The notes: generated by a model not told the origin, from the sequence alone. DNA of 24,057 nucleotides from CAZDCZ01 sp964504155 (GCA_964504155.1 CAZDCZ010000050.1:1-24057), one strand, 5' to 3'; counted from the first letter of the stretch, positions 1 through 6,927 are shown. Made by a program: numbers and translations.

Positions 1-279
1 ACGGTCCGCATTTAAGCTATCGTACGGATTCCCGCTGTGTTTCATTGTCCCCGAACAAATACATAAAGAACAAGTAAAAACGAAAAGATTATGGAAGAAT
101 TATTACAAAAAAAATCTTACTATTGTAGATTAATTACAGGATTAAATTATAAGTGTAAACTTATATCAGAATTTAAGTATTAACCTGTAAACTTTTTTTA
201 GGACGAGTCCGTAAAATGATTGCAAACCACCAAAACCCCGCATACTTTATGACCCGATATTAACGGTTGACAATGATTT
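1..279. other. Non-coding left edge, no gene recognised
   Basis: This stretch lies downstream of the minus-strand HepT reading frame and reaches the window edge. The only small open frame, a plus-strand ATG at 91 ending near 183 (about 30 codons), has no features I recognise and I do not call it a gene. No clear terminator hairpin with a T-run follows HepT. The base composition is more mixed than the core genes, as expected for an accessory strip. Confidence 0.4.
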
Positions 280-600
280 TTATTCCATCAATTTCTCAAC
301 TTGTTCTTTCAACTTAGGAAGATGATTTGATATAATTCCCCAGATAATTACATCATCTACTTTATCATATCCATGAATTACCCAGTTTCTTAAATCAACT
401 ATCTTTCGAGCATTATCAATTGGAAATTCACTATCAAGTTTCAAAATACGATTCGAAGCTTCTCCAATTATCTCAAGTTCTCTTTCAACTGCTCTACGTA
501 ATAGTTTGTTCTTCTGATATTCATTAAAATCACGGCTTTCTCCAAGATACTCGTAAATAGAATTTATTGATGTAATTATATCATAAGATATTTGTTTATC
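280..600 (-). pseudogene. hepT: HepT-like HEPN toxin (DUF86), start codon missing
   Basis: This 106-codon open stretch follows the MntA stop codon directly and in the same frame. Residues 71-78 read RNWVIHGY, which fits the HepT signature RX4HXY (R71, H76, Y78); just before it are RRAVERELEIIGEA and a helix-rich HEPN pattern. In characterised type VII systems HepT is an RNase-like toxin, and the Tyr of this motif is AMPylated by MntA. There is no ATG, GTG or TTG between the MntA stop and residue 53. An ATG overlapping the MntA stop (611-609) is in another frame and closes after 11 codons. One extra base near 601-603 would turn it into a normal overlapping start giving MKLKDKQ. I therefore infer a one-base loss, or an assembly error, or a non-standard start. 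Family call is strong; functionality is doubtful. Confidence 0.8.
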
Positions 601-909
601 TTAAGCTTCATACAATAGTTGTTTATTTTGGTCAATAGATTGTATAAAGAAAGGATTTGACAGAGAATTTTGAGTTACTAAATCAATCTCTCTCTTTAAT
701 AATTCTCTCAATTTGTACTGAAGAGTAAAATAATTTTCAGTGTATTCTTCAATAGTCAGATTCTCTTTGAACGAAATAAGTAAATCAACATCACTATTCT
801 TATCAAACTTATCAGTATTTGCAGAACCAAAAACATACAATGATTTTACTCCGTGATTTTCACAGAGCTTAATAATATCATTTAATCTTTCTTTTACAAT
901 TCTATTCAT
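601..909 (-). CDS. mntA: MntA-like nucleotidyltransferase antitoxin (MNT domain)
   Basis: The protein is a minimal nucleotidyltransferase of 102 residues. It carries the GSX10DXD motif as GSANTDKFDKNSDVD (G28, S29, D40, D42 from the chosen start), the signature of MntA antitoxins that transfer AMP to the HEPN partner HepT. The HepT-like frame follows immediately downstream, giving the usual MNT/HEPN order. The open frame extends back to an ATG at 960. I choose the ATG at 909 because a good promoter lies between 931 and 961, which would leave the upstream start untranscribed, and because MNT proteins usually begin about this far before the GS motif. With HepT lacking a start, this antitoxin may now be an orphan. 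Confident on family, moderate on start. Confidence 0.85.
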   Translation of the reverse strand: MNRIVKERLNDIIKLCENHGVKSLYVFGSANTDKFDKNSDVDLLISFKENLTIEEYTENYFTLQYKLRELLKREIDLVTQNSLSNPFFIQSIDQNKQLLYEA

Positions 910-930
910 ATACTTTCTTTTAATTATCAT

Positions 931-961
931 CAAATATACAGCAAATTTAAAACTGCTCAAA
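931..961 (-). promoter_or_regulatory. Bacteroidota-type promoter of mntA-hepT
   Basis: On the minus strand a TTTG at 961-958 and TATATTTG at 938-931 are separated by 19 bases. This matches the Bacteroidota sigma-ABfr pattern TTTG-N19-21-TAnnTTTG. Transcription would start near 925, just ahead of the ATG at 909. A second TATATTTG sits further upstream at 1051-1044 without a matching -33 box. Confidence 0.65.
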
Positions 962-1120
962 ATTCCCGAAAAAATTATTGTTTCCTGTTAACGTTTTGAA
1001 TATGTTTTCGTGGCGAATTTTTCTGTTGTAATTTTTCTGCTTACAAATATACTATTTTTATGTTATAATCTTGAAAATATGCGACTTAACCGCCATGAAA
1101 TATCTGGCTTGTTACCCCAG

Positions 1121-1663
1121 TTATTTTAATATTTCACTTTGCAGTTCTTCTACTATTTTTATAATTTTTACAAAGGAGAATGAATATTTTTCTTTACCCG
1201 AAATTCTCAAACCGTCTATGTATTGTATAATTTTATTTTGTTCATTTGCTAATTGCAAAGACTTGCTTATGATATTTTCTGTTAATAATGAATTCGAATT
1301 AATATTAATAGAAATTTCAATAATGAGAGAGAATATTGAATCATTCAATTCTATTTCATTGCCAATATTATTACTTCTTTTTAAAAGTAAGGATTTAAGA
1401 AAAACTAAATCTTTATAAATTGAAACCTTTGTCTCCGTTATTATTATCTCTAATTCATGCTTTTTAATAATTCTACTTTTAAATTCTTCAAGTTCTTTTG
1501 AATATGAAAACTTCACGTTCTCTATTTTATCCGTAATATTTTCAATATCTTTTTTTGTAGCAATATTTTCAGCTCTTTTCTTTGTGTAGGCAATTATAAA
1601 TGCAGATAGTATTGAACTTATTGTTGGCATTGCAATTACTACTATTAATACCCAATCTTTCAT
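1121..1663 (-). CDS. Membrane-anchored coiled-coil protein of unknown function
   Basis: The 180-residue product has one N-terminal membrane segment (about residues 4-26, WVLIVVIAMPTISSILSAFIIAY). A basic KKRAENIATKKDIENITDKIE stretch of coiled-coil character follows, and then long predicted helices. Small single-pass proteins with a closely similar post-membrane motif (xNxATKxDIxxIT) are scattered through bacterial genomes as uncharacterised proteins; this comes from memory. No catalytic motif is visible. It stands alone on the minus strand between two accessory genes, and no good TAnnTTTG promoter is seen upstream. I do not assign a function. A plus-strand open frame across the same bases (1071-1418) is antisense to it and has no coding features. 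Confidence 0.65.
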   Translation of the reverse strand: MKDWVLIVVIAMPTISSILSAFIIAYTKKRAENIATKKDIENITDKIENVKFSYSKELEEFKSRIIKKHELEIIITETKVSIYKDLVFLKSLLLKRSNNIGNEIELNDSIFSLIIEISININSNSLLTENIISKSLQLANEQNKIIQYIDGLRISGKEKYSFSFVKIIKIVEELQSEILK

Positions 1664-1731
1664 TTTAGATAGTTTTATTTAATATTATCATTTTACTATT
1701 TGATACTTTATATACACAAATAACAATTTGT

Positions 1732-1794
1732 CTAATTCCAACTAACTTCAAAATTAATTTTTTGTTCCATAGTTATCGTTTCTTTCCAAGGCAT
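1732..1794 (-). pseudogene. IS481-like transposase, N-terminal remnant
   Basis: The minus-strand ATG at 1794 opens MPWKETITMEQKINF and then hits a stop after 20 residues. IS481-family transposases typically begin MPWKE...ME(Q/R)(R/K)(I/L)xF before their helix-turn-helix, so this looks like the first 15 or so codons of one; the rest is gone. The sequence just upstream (about 1825-1865 on the plus strand, tgtaaacgatgtccctttat) could be what is left of the IS end, but no partner end is visible. The assignment rests on a short but characteristic peptide. Confidence 0.5.
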
Positions 1795-1935
1795 AGCAAT
1801 TTGTTTTTTTACTACAAATTACAACCTAAAAAATGTAAACGATGTCCCTTTATCGTACCTTTCCCTTTTCCTTCATGTAGATTTCTTTGTGGGCTAGATT
1901 ACAAACTTTGATAAATTAATTTCATGTACCTTTAA

Positions 1936-2064
1936 CTAATTAGATTTTATAAACTTAAATGCAACTCTACGGTTCATTGCTCTGCCATCTGATGTGATAT
2001 TATCAGCAATTGGATTTTTCCTTCCAAAACTGATTTTTAAAAATCGTTCATACAAATAAAAAAT
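1936..2064 (-). pseudogene. OmpA-family C-terminal remnant
   Basis: The minus strand encodes FGRKNPIADNITSDGRAMNR followed by RVAFKF and a stop. This is the classical end of an OmpA peptidoglycan-binding domain (GYGExxPIADNxTxxGRAxNRRVEF). The Asp and Arg of the motif that contact diaminopimelate are present. Only about 40 codons remain. Upstream the similarity fades and an 18-base copy of the NPIADN-coding segment recurs at 2067-2084. There is no start and no signal peptide, so this is a gene fragment and not a working outer-membrane protein. Confidence 0.7.
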
Positions 2065-2084
2065 AGTATTATCAGCAATTGGAT
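1998..2084. repeat. 18-bp direct repeat pair at OmpA/recombinase junction
   Basis: The sequence tattatcagcaattggat occurs at 1998-2015 and again, identically, at 2067-2084, 69 bases apart (a multiple of three). The first copy encodes NPIADN of the OmpA remnant on the minus strand. The second directly precedes the recombinase remnant on the plus strand. Confidence 0.85.
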
Positions 2085-2085
2085 A

Positions 2086-2214
2086 ACAGAAAAGAATATC
2101 CGAGAAGTTCAGTATTTAGCAGGGCATGGAAGTATTAACAGTACGCAAAGATATGTTCAGATAAACATGCAGGAACTAACAGAACAATTAAATAAATATC
2201 ATCCGTTAAGATAG
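2086..2214 (+). pseudogene. Tyrosine recombinase (integrase) C-terminal remnant
   Basis: The frame reads NIREVQYLAGHGSINSTQRY, then VQINMQELTEQLNKYHPLR and a stop at 2212-2214. This is the end of a phage-integrase-type tyrosine recombinase, with the box II histidine (AGH) and the nucleophile tyrosine (QRYVQ) in place. The catalytic arginine of box I and everything before it are absent, so it cannot be active. It ends about 50 bases before the plus-strand toxin-antitoxin pair, and suggests that pair arrived with, or next to, an integrating element. Confidence 0.8.
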
Positions 2215-2237
2215 AAACAAAAGTGTATAAAAAACGT

Positions 2238-2245
2238 TAAATTTG
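2238..2245 (+). promoter_or_regulatory. Probable -7 box of the toxin-antitoxin operon
   Basis: TAAATTTG fits TAnnTTTG and lies 20 bases before the antitoxin ATG. No TTTG is seen at the proper -33 distance, so this is a half-supported promoter. Confidence 0.4.
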
Positions 2246-2265
2246 TAGGAGATAAAACTATATTT

Positions 2266-2499
2266 ATGAATACAGCAGAAATTAAATTAGAATTATTTAG
2301 ACACATTGACAGTCTAAAAGGTAAACAACTGGAAGAAGCTTATCAGTATTTGTTATCCTTTCTGAATAAGTCGAACATAAACCCAGAGTTAAAATCAGGC
2401 ATAGACAGAGCATTAAAAGATGTTGAAGAAGGCAGAGTATCTTCTCATGAAGATGTAATGAAAAGAATGAAAAAGAAATATCCAAACTTGATTAAATGA
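2266..2499 (+). CDS. Antitoxin of a type II ParE/RelE-family module
   Basis: This 77-residue protein is predicted to be largely helical. Its C-terminal part (SGIDRALKDVEEGRVSSHED, then VMKRMKKKYPNL) has the layout of antitoxin tails that wrap around ParE/RelE toxins; a similar 'GRVxSHEDV' stretch is common in such antitoxins. Its stop overlaps the start of the downstream toxin by four bases (ATGA at 2496-2499), so the two are translationally coupled in the usual antitoxin-first order. The N-terminal part presumably binds DNA for autoregulation, but I cannot name the fold. It is inferred mainly from position and size. Confidence 0.7.
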   Translation: MNTAEIKLELFRHIDSLKGKQLEEAYQYLLSFLNKSNINPELKSGIDRALKDVEEGRVSSHEDVMKRMKKKYPNLIK

Positions 2500-2789
2500 G
2501 AAAGATAATCTGGACTAACGAAGCTGAATCTGATTACTCTGATAACATTGATTACTTATTAAAGGAATGGACTATAAACGAAGCAAAAGAATTTATTAAT
2601 AAGGAGGAAGAGCTTCTACACCACCTTGAGACAGGTAAAATCAAATATAAAGCTTCCAAATTTGAAGGAATAAGAGAATGTGTTGTTTGTAAGCAAATAA
2701 CATTGTTTTATCGTTTAAATGAGAATAACAATATTGAACTGTTAAAGTTCTGGAACAACTATCAGGATAAAAAAAGACTTAAGTTATAA
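2496..2789 (+). CDS. ParE/RelE-family toxin
   Basis: The 97-residue product has the RelE/ParE fold pattern: an N-terminal strand (KIIWTNEAESDY), two helices around DNIDYLLKEWTINEAKEFINKE, a central R-E segment (KFEGIRECVVCKQITLFYRL) and a final hydrophobic strand with ELLKFWNNYQDKKRL. In this superfamily RelE toxins cleave ribosome-bound mRNA and ParE toxins poison gyrase. The sequence here resembles Bacteroidota plasmid-stabilisation/ParE-like proteins, and I cannot tell from sequence which target it has. Start and antitoxin stop overlap as ATGA. A hairpin with a T-rich tail at 2861-2895 probably ends the operon. The frame is intact. Confidence 0.85.
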   Translation: MRKIIWTNEAESDYSDNIDYLLKEWTINEAKEFINKEEELLHHLETGKIKYKASKFEGIRECVVCKQITLFYRLNENNNIELLKFWNNYQDKKRLKL

Positions 2790-2795
2790 ACTTTT

Positions 2796-2821
2796 CCCCG
2801 TTAGGCATAGCGTCTCGCTAC
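2796..2821 (-). repeat. REP-like element, left (starts GTAG on minus strand)
   Basis: Read on the minus strand this 26-base element starts GTAGCG, folds as GTAGCG-AGA-CGCTAT and ends GCCTAACGGGG. It closely matches the element at 3118-3143, in opposite orientation, with the RayT remnant between them. A 5' GTAG plus a short hairpin is the signature of REP sequences used by RayT transposases. Confidence 0.6.
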
Positions 2822-2860
2822 GTAAAATGCAATAGAATAATAAAAAAAAATGGATTAAAG

Positions 2861-2897
2861 ATAAGCGTAGCAGCATTGTAACGCTTATTTTATTTTA
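2861..2897 (+). terminator. Probable terminator of the toxin-antitoxin operon
   Basis: ATAAGCGT (2861-2868) pairs perfectly with ACGCTTAT (2881-2888) around a 12-base loop and is followed by TTTATTTTA. It lies 70 bases after the toxin stop. Confidence 0.55.
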
Positions 2898-2939
2898 GTA
2901 TCTTGCTAAATAATAGTAACTTTAATTAAAAAAGCAAGC

Positions 2940-3083
2940 ATGTCTATAGGATATCAAATAAAAGATTGTGCAGGTATAGTTGAAAGTACAGAAGAATATG
3001 TTTATTCAAGCGCAAGAAACTATGCAGATTCAGAAAGTGTAATAGATATTATCCAAGTAAACAGAAGATGGAAAACGTATTGA
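2940..3083 (+). pseudogene. REP-associated tyrosine transposase (RayT, Y1_Tnp) C-terminal remnant
   Basis: A 47-codon frame starts MSIGYQIKDC and continues AGIVESTEEYVYSSARNYAD, then SESVIDIIQVNRRWKTY and a stop. The segment AGIVESxEEYxYSSARNYA is the typical end of TnpA-REP/RayT proteins, which are Y1 HUH-type transposases. The catalytic HUH motif and the Tyr lie upstream in full-length members (about 150-200 residues) and are absent here, so the fragment is inactive. The first ten residues do not fit the family and are probably an accidental in-frame start. Two inverted REP-like elements flank it, supporting the call. Confidence 0.75.
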
Positions 3084-3117
3084 AAAAAATAGCTGAAAGC
3101 TACAAGAATAATACGAG

Positions 3118-3143
3118 GTAGTAAATGCTACGCCGAACGGAGG
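3118..3143 (+). repeat. REP-like element, right (starts GTAG on plus strand)
   Basis: This 26-base element starts GTAGTAAATGCTAC, in which GTAG pairs with CTAC, and ends GCCGAACGGAGG. Allowing one gap, its last 17 bases agree at about 13 of 16 positions with the element at 2796-2821 read on the other strand, and both share the leading GTAG. The pair is in inverted orientation around the RayT remnant. Confidence 0.6.
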
Positions 3144-3194
3144 AATGGTTTGTTATAAACAAATTTTTATTTTCGAGCGAATTAGACAAATAGC

Positions 3195-4109
3195 TTAAAA
3201 TATTGAAGCTTCGGTTTTTGTAGTTAATAATTCTAATGTTTTCATACCAATAAGCGAATTTCCTTTTTCGTTAAGTTTTGGGCTCCATACTGCAACACTA
3301 TATTTTTGAGGGTGAATTGCAACAATTCCACCACCCACACCACTTTTTCCGGGCAATCCTACTTTAAAAGAAAATTCGCCCGACTCGTCGTAAAAACCAC
3401 ACGACAACATAAGAGCATTTATTCGTTTTAGCTGACTTTTACTTAAGGCAAAGTTATTGAAATTATATGGTTCACTAAAATCGGCATACGGAAGAAACGA
3501 TAAAGCTAATTCCTTACATGTTAATTCTAATGAGCATTGGCAAAAATAAAAATCTAACACTTCTTCTATATCATTTTTTATATTTCCATACGACTTCATT
3601 AAATTAATAAGAGCAGTATTAACGTATCCGGTTTCTTTCTCGGAATGAGCAATTCTTTTGTTATAATCGATTGAGTTATTCCCGGCAATTTTGCGAACAA
3701 ACTCTAGAAATTCTTTTTTAGGACTTTGAAAATGCGACACAAGAATATCGGCAATTACTAATGCTCCGGCGTTTATGAATGGGTTTCTAGGTTTCCCATT
3801 TTCATATTCTAATTGAACCATAGAATTAAAAGGATTACCTGATGGTTCGACCCCTACTCTTTCCCATATTTTTTCGCCAACAATAGAAAAAGCTATCGAA
3901 AGAGAGAAAACCTTAGAAATACTTTGTATAGAGAATTTCTCGTCGAAATCGCCGAAATTATATTCTTCATTATTGACACATAAAAATGAGATTCCATATT
4001 TTTCAGGATCGACATTTGCTAATTCAGGTATATAACTAGCCACTTTGCCATTAAAACTACAAGCATTTACATAGTTATAAATATCATTAATAATATTTCG
4101 ATAAGACAT
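3195..4109 (-). CDS. glsA: Glutaminase A (serine-dependent, beta-lactamase fold)
   Basis: The enzyme hydrolyses L-glutamine to glutamate and ammonia in the cytoplasm. The 304-residue length is normal for the GlsA family. Motifs seen are FSIQSISKVF with the catalytic Ser63-x-x-Lys66 pair, NPFINAGALV (Asn113 region), SEKETGYVNTAL, and the glycine-rich GLPGKSGVGGGIVA (251-264) that closes the active site. The start is the ATG at 4109, five bases after the lepA stop, so it is almost surely transcribed with lepA. The glsA end faces the plus-strand accessory genes. No convincing minus-strand terminator follows the stop. The enzyme supplies glutamate and free ammonia and in some bacteria helps acid tolerance; nothing here decides between these roles. 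Confidence 0.95.
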   Translation of the reverse strand: MSYRNIINDIYNYVNACSFNGKVASYIPELANVDPEKYGISFLCVNNEEYNFGDFDEKFSIQSISKVFSLSIAFSIVGEKIWERVGVEPSGNPFNSMVQLEYENGKPRNPFINAGALVIADILVSHFQSPKKEFLEFVRKIAGNNSIDYNKRIAHSEKETGYVNTALINLMKSYGNIKNDIEEVLDFYFCQCSLELTCKELALSFLPYADFSEPYNFNNFALSKSQLKRINALMLSCGFYDESGEFSFKVGLPGKSGVGGGIVAIHPQKYSVAVWSPKLNEKGNSLIGMKTLELLTTKTEASIF

Positions 4110-4114
4110 TATAA

Positions 4115-5902
4115 TTAATCTAATTTAAGTACAGCTAGAAATGCTTTTTGTGGCACTTGAACATTTCCAACCTGTCGCATTCGTTTTTTTCCTTTTTTCT
4201 GTTTCTCGAGCAATTTTCTTTTTCTTGTAATATCGCCCCCATAACATTTTGCGGTAACATCTTTTCTAACAGCTTTAACCGTTTCGCGAGAAATAATTTT
4301 TGCACCAATTGCTGCCTGAATAGCAATATCGAACTGTTGACGAGGAATTAATTCTTTAAGTTTCTCGCACATACTGCGTCCGAAATTATAAGCATTATCT
4401 TTATGTATAAGGGTAGACAAAGCATCGACAAGTTCTCCGTTTAATAATATATCTAAACGTACAAGAGTAGCTTTTTTATATCCTGTTTGATGATAATCGA
4501 AAGAAGCATAACCCTTTGAAATACTTTTTAATTTATCGTAAAAACCAAAAACAATTTCGGCAAGAGGCATTTCAAAAGTTAATTCCACTCTATCGTTAGG
4601 AAGGTAAACCTGATTTTTAAGTTCTCCGCGTTTATCAATACAAAGTTTCATAATCTGCCCCACAAATTCGCTCTTCGAAATAATTTGAGCATAAATATAT
4701 GGTTCTTCAATAGACTCTATAAAAGTTATTTCCGGCATTCCCGATGGATTATGAACAGAAACAACACCATCTTTTTTAGTATTAACATTATACGAAACAT
4801 TTGGAACAGTAGTAATAACATCCATATCGAATTCTCTATCGAGACGTTCCTGAATTATTTCCATATGTAACAATCCAAGGAAACCACAACGAAAGCCAAA
4901 TCCAAGAGCTGCAGACGATTCCGGTTCGAAAGTAAGCGAGGCATCGTTAAGTTGCAATTTTTCCATAGATGTTCTAAGGTCTTCGTAATCGTCGGCATCA
5001 ATAGGATAGATTCCTGCAAACACCATAGGCTTAACATCTTCGAAACCATCTATAATATCCTCGCAAGGTCGGTCAACAGTAGTAATAGTATCGCCAACTT
5101 TTACTTCTTTCGATGTTTTTATTCCCGAAATAATATATCCCACATCTCCTGCACTAAGAGTTTTCTTTGGGTCTTTCTTAAATTTTAAGGCACCAATCTC
5201 ATCGGCATAATATTCTTTTTCTGTAGCAATAAATTTAACATGATCGCCTTTATTAATTGTTCCGTTAATAACCTTAAAATACACCTCTATTCCTCGGTAC
5301 GAATTAAACACCGAATCGAATATTAATGCCTGGAAAGGAGCTTTTGGATCGCCTTTAGGAGCAGGAACTGTTCGAATAACTCTTTCTAATATTTCATCAA
5401 CTCCTAGTCCGGTTTTTCCACTTGCAGGAATAACATCTTCTCTTTTGCAACCAATAAGTTCAACTATTTGGTCGGTAACCTCATCGGGCATAGCTGCATC
5501 GAGGTCCATCTTATTTAAAATAGGAATAATTTCTAAATCGTTCTCCATAGCATGAAAGACATTAGAAATAGTCTGAGCTTGAACGCCTTGTGTTGCATCA
5601 ACAATTAATAATGCGCCCTCGCAAGCTGCAATAGATCGAGATACTTCGTAAGAAAAATCGACATGTCCGGGAGTATCAATTAAGTTTAATACATATTCTT
5701 CCCCTTCAAATTTATGAATCATTTGAATTGCATGACTCTTAATAGTAATGCCTCGTTCTCTTTCAAGTTCCATATCATCTAACAACTGATCTTGATATTC
5801 TCTAGCATCAACCGAGTTTGTTTTTTGCAACAATCTATCGGCTAGAGTACTCTTTCCATGATCGATATGTGCTAATATGCAGAAGTTTCTAATATTTTTC
5901 AT
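4115..5902 (-). CDS. lepA: Elongation factor 4 (LepA), ribosome back-translocating GTPase
   Basis: LepA is a translation GTPase that acts on the ribosome during initiation/elongation problems. The 595-residue length is typical. The G motifs are intact: AHIDHGKST (11-19), ERGITIKS for switch I, DTPGH (76-80) and NKMD (130-133), followed by the SGKTGLGVDEIL loop. The EF-G-like domains and the LepA-specific C-terminal domain are present (EIVFGFYDKLKSISKGYASF, then the GGDITRKRKLLEKQKKGKKR tail that reaches the decoding site). The start is the ATG at 5902. A TATCTTTG box at 5963-5956 gives it its own promoter besides possible readthrough from metF. glsA follows after five bases. Confidence 0.97.
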   Translation of the reverse strand: MKNIRNFCILAHIDHGKSTLADRLLQKTNSVDAREYQDQLLDDMELERERGITIKSHAIQMIHKFEGEEYVLNLIDTPGHVDFSYEVSRSIAACEGALLIVDATQGVQAQTISNVFHAMENDLEIIPILNKMDLDAAMPDEVTDQIVELIGCKREDVIPASGKTGLGVDEILERVIRTVPAPKGDPKAPFQALIFDSVFNSYRGIEVYFKVINGTINKGDHVKFIATEKEYYADEIGALKFKKDPKKTLSAGDVGYIISGIKTSKEVKVGDTITTVDRPCEDIIDGFEDVKPMVFAGIYPIDADDYEDLRTSMEKLQLNDASLTFEPESSAALGFGFRCGFLGLLHMEIIQERLDREFDMDVITTVPNVSYNVNTKKDGVVSVHNPSGMPEITFIESIEEPYIYAQIISKSEFVGQIMKLCIDKRGELKNQVYLPNDRVELTFEMPLAEIVFGFYDKLKSISKGYASFDYHQTGYKKATLVRLDILLNGELVDALSTLIHKDNAYNFGRSMCEKLKELIPRQQFDIAIQAAIGAKIISRETVKAVRKDVTAKCYGGDITRKRKLLEKQKKGKKRMRQVGNVQVPQKAFLAVLKLD

Positions 5903-5955
5903 TAAATATATTTTACCTAAATTTCTTTCAAAAAATATAACAAGTTTTGAACTTG

Positions 5956-5963
5956 CAAAGATA
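5956..5963 (-). promoter_or_regulatory. Probable -7 box for lepA-glsA
   Basis: On the minus strand TATCTTTG, followed by CA, is a textbook TAnnTTTG box 53 bases before the lepA ATG. No clear -33 TTTG is seen at the right distance. Confidence 0.5.
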
Positions 5964-5973
5964 ATAATAATAA

Positions 5974-6927
5974 CTAAAATATTGCTTTAGCAATTTTCTT
6001 AATATTATCTGATTGTCCTAAAGAATAATAATGTATTCCGGGCACTCCAAATTTCAATAATTCATTAGATTGCTTAATTGCCCATTCAACACCAAGCTGA
6101 CGCACCTGATTATTTGTTGTACATTTATTAATCTCGACAACCAAATCGGAAGGAATATCTATACTAAATATCTGTGGTAAAAGATTAATATCGTTTAAAG
6201 ATGATATTGGTTTAATACCCGGTATAATAGGAACATTAATACCTATTTCTCTACACATCTTAACAAAATCGATATATTTCTGAGTATCGAAAAACATCTG
6301 AGTAACAATATACTGTGCTCCATTATCAACTTTAAGTTTTAGTTTTTCTAAATCGAACTGCATATTTGGAGCTTCCAAATGTTTTTCGGGATAACCTGCA
6401 ACACCTACACAAAAATTTGGTTTCATTCCTTCATTAGGTTTACCCGATATTAATTCTCCTTTATTAAAATTTGCTATTTGTTCAACTAATTCTGAAGTAT
6501 GCGAATGACCTCCATCTTCGGGAATAAACATTCTACTTCCTTTTGGCGGATCGCCACGTAACACAAGCAAATCGTTTATTCCAAGAAATTGTAAATCGAT
6601 TAATGCATCTTCTAAGGCATCTTTTGTAAATCCTCCACAAATTAAATGTGGCACAACAGATACTTTATACTTATTTTTTATTGCAGCAGCAATAGCAACA
6701 GTCCCGGGTCGTTTTCTAACAACAACTTTTTCCATTAACCCATCGCTTCGCTTTTTCATTACTACTTCTTTCTGATGATAGGTAATATTTATGTATGCCG
6801 GATTAAATTCGATAAGTTTATCGATAACATCAAATATTTCGGAAATATTCTGACCTTTTAATGGAGGTAATAATTCGAAAGTAAATAATGGTTTTTTAGC
6901 ATTCTTAATTTTTTCTATTACTGTCAT
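5974..6927 (-). CDS. metF: 5,10-methylenetetrahydrofolate reductase
   Basis: MetF reduces 5,10-methylene-THF to 5-methyl-THF with FAD and NAD(P)H, supplying the methyl donor that MetH uses. From the chosen ATG the product is 317 residues, a normal single-domain length. Seen motifs are FTFELLPPLKG near the N-terminus (the FE..PP pattern that opens the barrel), PHLICGGFTKDALEDAL, LGINDLLVLRGDPP (FAD/folate site), GVAGYPEKHLEAP and GAQYIVTQMFFD. The frame also allows an ATG two codons earlier (6933); the MTVIEKI start fits homologues slightly better. It lies 85 bases behind metH in the same direction, without a visible terminator between them, so the two probably form one methionine-synthesis transcript. 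Confidence 0.95.
   Translation of the reverse strand: MTVIEKIKNAKKPLFTFELLPPLKGQNISEIFDVIDKLIEFNPAYINITYHQKEVVMKKRSDGLMEKVVVRKRPGTVAIAAAIKNKYKVSVVPHLICGGFTKDALEDALIDLQFLGINDLLVLRGDPPKGSRMFIPEDGGHSHTSELVEQIANFNKGELISGKPNEGMKPNFCVGVAGYPEKHLEAPNMQFDLEKLKLKVDNGAQYIVTQMFFDTQKYIDFVKMCREIGINVPIIPGIKPISSLNDINLLPQIFSIDIPSDLVVEINKCTTNNQVRQLGVEWAIKQSNELLKFGVPGIHYYSLGQSDNIKKIAKAIF

Noticed and set aside
91..183. Small plus-strand open frame of about 30 codons
   Set aside because: No similarity recognised, no promoter or neighbour support; this length is expected by chance in AT-rich DNA.
961..1070. Integron-type attC recombination sites between the accessory genes (for example around 985 and 263, where TTAACG occurs)
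   Set aside because: No paired R'/R'' cores with the palindromic structure of attC could be shown, and neighbouring genes are on both strands.
1071..1418. Plus-strand open frame of 115 codons
   Set aside because: It is antisense to the membrane coiled-coil gene and has no recognisable domain or start context.
1790..1815. A possible third REP-like element (minus strand GTAG...GCTATGCC)
   Set aside because: The spacing is wrong (14 instead of 5 bases in the loop), the arms do not pair, and ATGCC is explained by the start of the IS481-like transposase remnant.
3149..3163. TTTGTT-ATA-AACAAA hairpin after the glsA stop as a glsA terminator
   Set aside because: The T-run follows it on the plus strand, not on the minus strand, so it cannot serve glsA; its stem is short and A/T-only apart from one pair.
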